The notes under the pieces are model-generated. The model made no database searches, was not told where the DNA came from, and saw nothing but the letters and a program-made list of their open reading frames with translations. Position numbers and translations under genes: made by a program. A stretch of 64,000 bases of DNA from Nitrospinae bacterium bin107 (lineage in GTDB: Bacteria; UBA8248). How positions within the stretch are numbered: position 1 is the first letter of the stretch; each line of letters starts with the position of its first letter. This document shows, in pieces, positions 62,268 through 64,000 of the stretch. The stretch lies in assembly GCA_002238965.1 (NCBI GenBank), contig MPNJ01000001.1, forward strand, positions 1 to 64,000, read 5' to 3'.

Positions 62268-63257
62268 CTAGTTGAAGCCGATGTCCTTCGCGGCCTTGCG
62301 GAGGATGGAGTCATCCAGCCACGGGCTCTTTCTGAAGTCGGGGCGGCTCTTGATCCAGCCGAACTCGACCTGCTTGTCGCCCATTTTGTTCAGGTAGTTT
62401 TTCACGCGATCGCTCAGGAAAAGCTCGGACTTGATCTTTTTCACGACCTTGAGCGTGGTGCTCTCCTTGGCCTTGTCGCCGACTTCCAGCAGCGCTTTGG
62501 TGTAGACCTTGGCGTACTTCTTGGGGTCGTTTTTCAGCAACTGGTGGGCCTTCAGCCAACCCCGGAAGTATTTGTAGAAGAGGTCGGGGTGCTTCTTGAT
62601 GGTCTGGGGGTTGCCCACGTGCATCATGCTCGGGTTGTCGTACTTGCAGAGATCTTCCAGATAACGAACGTAGCCGGCCTCGCGGGCGATTTCACCCTGC
62701 GGCTCGCCTACCATGCCCGCCTGGGCGGCGCCGGAGATCAACGCGGCGATGCGCTCGGTGGCGCGGACGCTCAGGAGCGGGAAATCGGAGCTTTTCATGC
62801 CATACGCGGGAAGGACGAAGGCCTGGAAGGAGAAGTCCGTGCTCGTGCCTTTCTTGTTGGCGAACACCGAGCCTTTGAGGTCCTTGAGGCTCTTCGCCTT
62901 CGAGTTCACGGGCACGATGATGTTGATGGCTTCACAGATGTTCGCCGTCACGCCGATGGCCATCACGCGCGCGCCCTTGGAGATCGCCGTGGTGAATGGC
63001 GAGAAGCCCGTGGTGCCGGTATCCAGGTTATTTTGGATGATGGCGTTGCGCATCAGTTTGCCCTGCTTGAAGTGACCAACCTTGTACTTCAGCCCTTCTT
63101 TCTTCCAGTAACCCATGCGGTCGGCGATAATCTCGAAAGAACCCCACATGGAGCGGTGCGCGCCGATTCGCAGCGTCGCCGATTCGGCCGGTGCGACCAC
63201 CACGAACGTACCCACTACGAACGCGGCGGCCAGTGCGAAACCAATAAACCTTTTCAT
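62268..63257 (-). CDS. NMT1/SsuA-like substrate-binding protein 2
   Basis: 329 aa, mostly identical to gene 1 (SATLRIGAHRSMWGSFEIIA against SATLRIGAHRALMGSFEVVA). Differences cluster in possible ligand-contact segments (HRSMWGSF, AFVLPAYGMKSS), so the pair may bind related but different ligands. GAGGAG precedes the ATG at 63257. Each gene has its own terminator, so the two are regulated separately. Confidence 0.9.
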   Translation of the reverse strand: MKRFIGFALAAAFVVGTFVVVAPAESATLRIGAHRSMWGSFEIIADRMGYWKKEGLKYKVGHFKQGKLMRNAIIQNNLDTGTTGFSPFTTAISKGARVMAIGVTANICEAINIIVPVNSKAKSLKDLKGSVFANKKGTSTDFSFQAFVLPAYGMKSSDFPLLSVRATERIAALISGAAQAGMVGEPQGEIAREAGYVRYLEDLCKYDNPSMMHVGNPQTIKKHPDLFYKYFRGWLKAHQLLKNDPKKYAKVYTKALLEVGDKAKESTTLKVVKKIKSELFLSDRVKNYLNKMGDKQVEFGWIKSRPDFRKSPWLDDSILRKAAKDIGFN

Positions 63258-63570
63258 TCCGTTTCTCCTCGAAATAGAAGACTTCCTTGAGACGGCCCAA
63301 GGAGTTGCAAAAAGACGCAAAGCCTTACGGCGTCGACATATCATCGACACCGATCAAACCATACGCCGATAAATCATGAGAGATTCGCTTATGATGTAGG
63401 AAAGCGAAAGTTCATCTATCAATAAAATAAATTATATCCATTAAAATTTACTATACACCAACATCCCGCCGAAGACCAAAGCTCGCCCGAATTCTGACTT
63501 CGGGACCAAGCGGAGCGGAATCTTCTCCTGTGAACTCATGGAAAGCGTGAATTCGACACGGCGGGAGAAG
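63258..63570. other. Gap between binding-protein gene 2 and tRNA-Asp
   Basis: 313 bp; no gene recognised. Probably contains the binding-protein promoter (AT-rich around 63415-63455). Confidence 0.45.
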
Positions 63571-63648
63571 TGGCGGGGCTGACGGGACTCGAACCCGCGA
63601 TCTCTGGCTTGACAGGCCAGCGCGATAACCAAACTTCGCTACAGCCCC
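63571..63648 (-). tRNA. tRNA-Asp (anticodon GTC)
   Basis: 78 nt including encoded CCA. Acceptor GGGGCTG pairs with CAGCCCC, discriminator G73 as usual for Asp. Anticodon stem ctggc/gccag encloses ctgtcaa, anticodon GTC. T arm gcgggttcgagtcccgt with one G-U pair. Confidence 0.95.
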
Positions 63649-63780
63649 CATAAAAACAGATCTTCAAAACCGCCCGAAGAATGTCGGTTTATAGCCCGCA
63701 CGCGTGCCGGAAGTCAACACGAGCAGTCTACATCTCACTTTGAAACGGCAAACCTGACATCTTGTAGTATAGGATACCAC

Positions 63781-64000
63781 TCAACCCGGTATCGAGCCGA
63801 GAGACTCCCCTTCCGCGAGGCGCACCACCCCCCGCTCCGTCACCAGGGCGTCCACGAAACGCGCGGGCGTCACGTCGAAAGCGGGGTTGAAGACGCTTAC
63901 CCCCTCGGGCGCGACGGACCGGCCGCCGAAGGAGCGAACCTCCTCCTCGGGGCGTTCTTCGATGGGAATGTCCGCGCCGCTTTTCGCCTCCATGTCGACG
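63781..64000 (-). CDS. mtnA: Methylthioribose-1-phosphate isomerase, C-terminal end (partial)
   Basis: 73 residues before the window edge. The segment GADIPIEERPEEEVRSFGGR, then APEGVSVFNPAFDVTPARFV and ALVTERGVVRL is the well-conserved C-terminus of MtnA, which converts 5-methylthioribose-1-phosphate to the ribulose form in the methionine salvage pathway. It belongs to the eIF2B-related fold. The rest of the gene is outside the window. Confidence 0.9.
   Translation of the reverse strand, partial: VDMEAKSGADIPIEERPEEEVRSFGGRSVAPEGVSVFNPAFDVTPARFVDALVTERGVVRLAEGESLGSIPG

Overview
The window is a 64-kb stretch of bacterial chromosome with mostly high GC, probably from an uncultivated aerobic heterotroph. 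Gene content (CaiB-type CoA transferase, acyl-CoA dehydrogenase, EtfD-like Fe-S oxidoreductase, NMT1-type ABC transporters, cobalamin-dependent NrdJ, DUF3047) would fit a deep-branching proteobacterium-like group such as Tectomicrobia, Nitrospinota or SAR324. I cannot place it from sequence alone. Two tRNAs are present (Ala-CGC, Asp-GTC). There are no rRNA genes, no CRISPR array and no intact insertion sequence.

Layout. 0-7.4 kb: broken Opp/Dpp permease tail, dihaem lipoprotein, stand-alone B12-binding domain, EtfD-like membrane Fe-S oxidoreductase, a tandemly duplicated repeat-protein gene, DUF3047 plus a transglycosylase lipoprotein. 7.4-13 kb: a Fic gene flanked by 75-bp operator-like repeats, acyl-CoA dehydrogenase, class IV aminotransferase, lipoamide dehydrogenase. 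13.2-20.1 kb: a recombination-scarred island with two pentapeptide-repeat membrane proteins, a HEPN-like protein, TacAT and MazEF toxin-antitoxin pairs, a truncated second TacT, and the 3' scar of a third pentapeptide gene. 20.5-24.7 kb: nrdJ behind NrdR/DnaA-type operators, followed by three tandem copies of a two-hairpin RNA element I do not recognise, then tRNA-Ala. 24.7-35.4 kb (visibly lower GC): an internally duplicated unknown protein, a small acidic protein, a CMD/AhpD-like gene with an in-frame TGA that looks like selenocysteine, a molybdenum hydroxylase large subunit, an alcohol dehydrogenase with QueF, and an RND efflux pair. 35.6-44.7 kb: hydrolases and an amidohydrolase/SDR/sugar-type ABC operon. 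45-49 kb: ParE/Phd, a symporter remnant, a 2-oxoacid dehydrogenase E1 alpha/beta pair and hairpin repeats. 49-54.3 kb: RibD-C protein, small hydrolases and a periplasmic c-type cytochrome/MauG/beta-propeller operon. 54.4-55.7 kb: triplicated small membrane coiled-coil genes. 55.9-64 kb: SUMF1-type protein, cupin, CoA transferase, an NMT1-type ABC importer with two near-identical binding proteins, tRNA-Asp and the end of mtnA.

The strongest second-look items are the selenocysteine candidate (C-N-N-U-x-x-H motif plus a hairpin with the same GGUC loop as the E. coli fdhF SECIS) and the triple RNA element after nrdJ, whose helices covary while a 21-nt loop stays identical. The pentapeptide/toxin-antitoxin island and the four-copy family of one-TM coiled-coil proteins are the best candidates for poorly described accessory systems.
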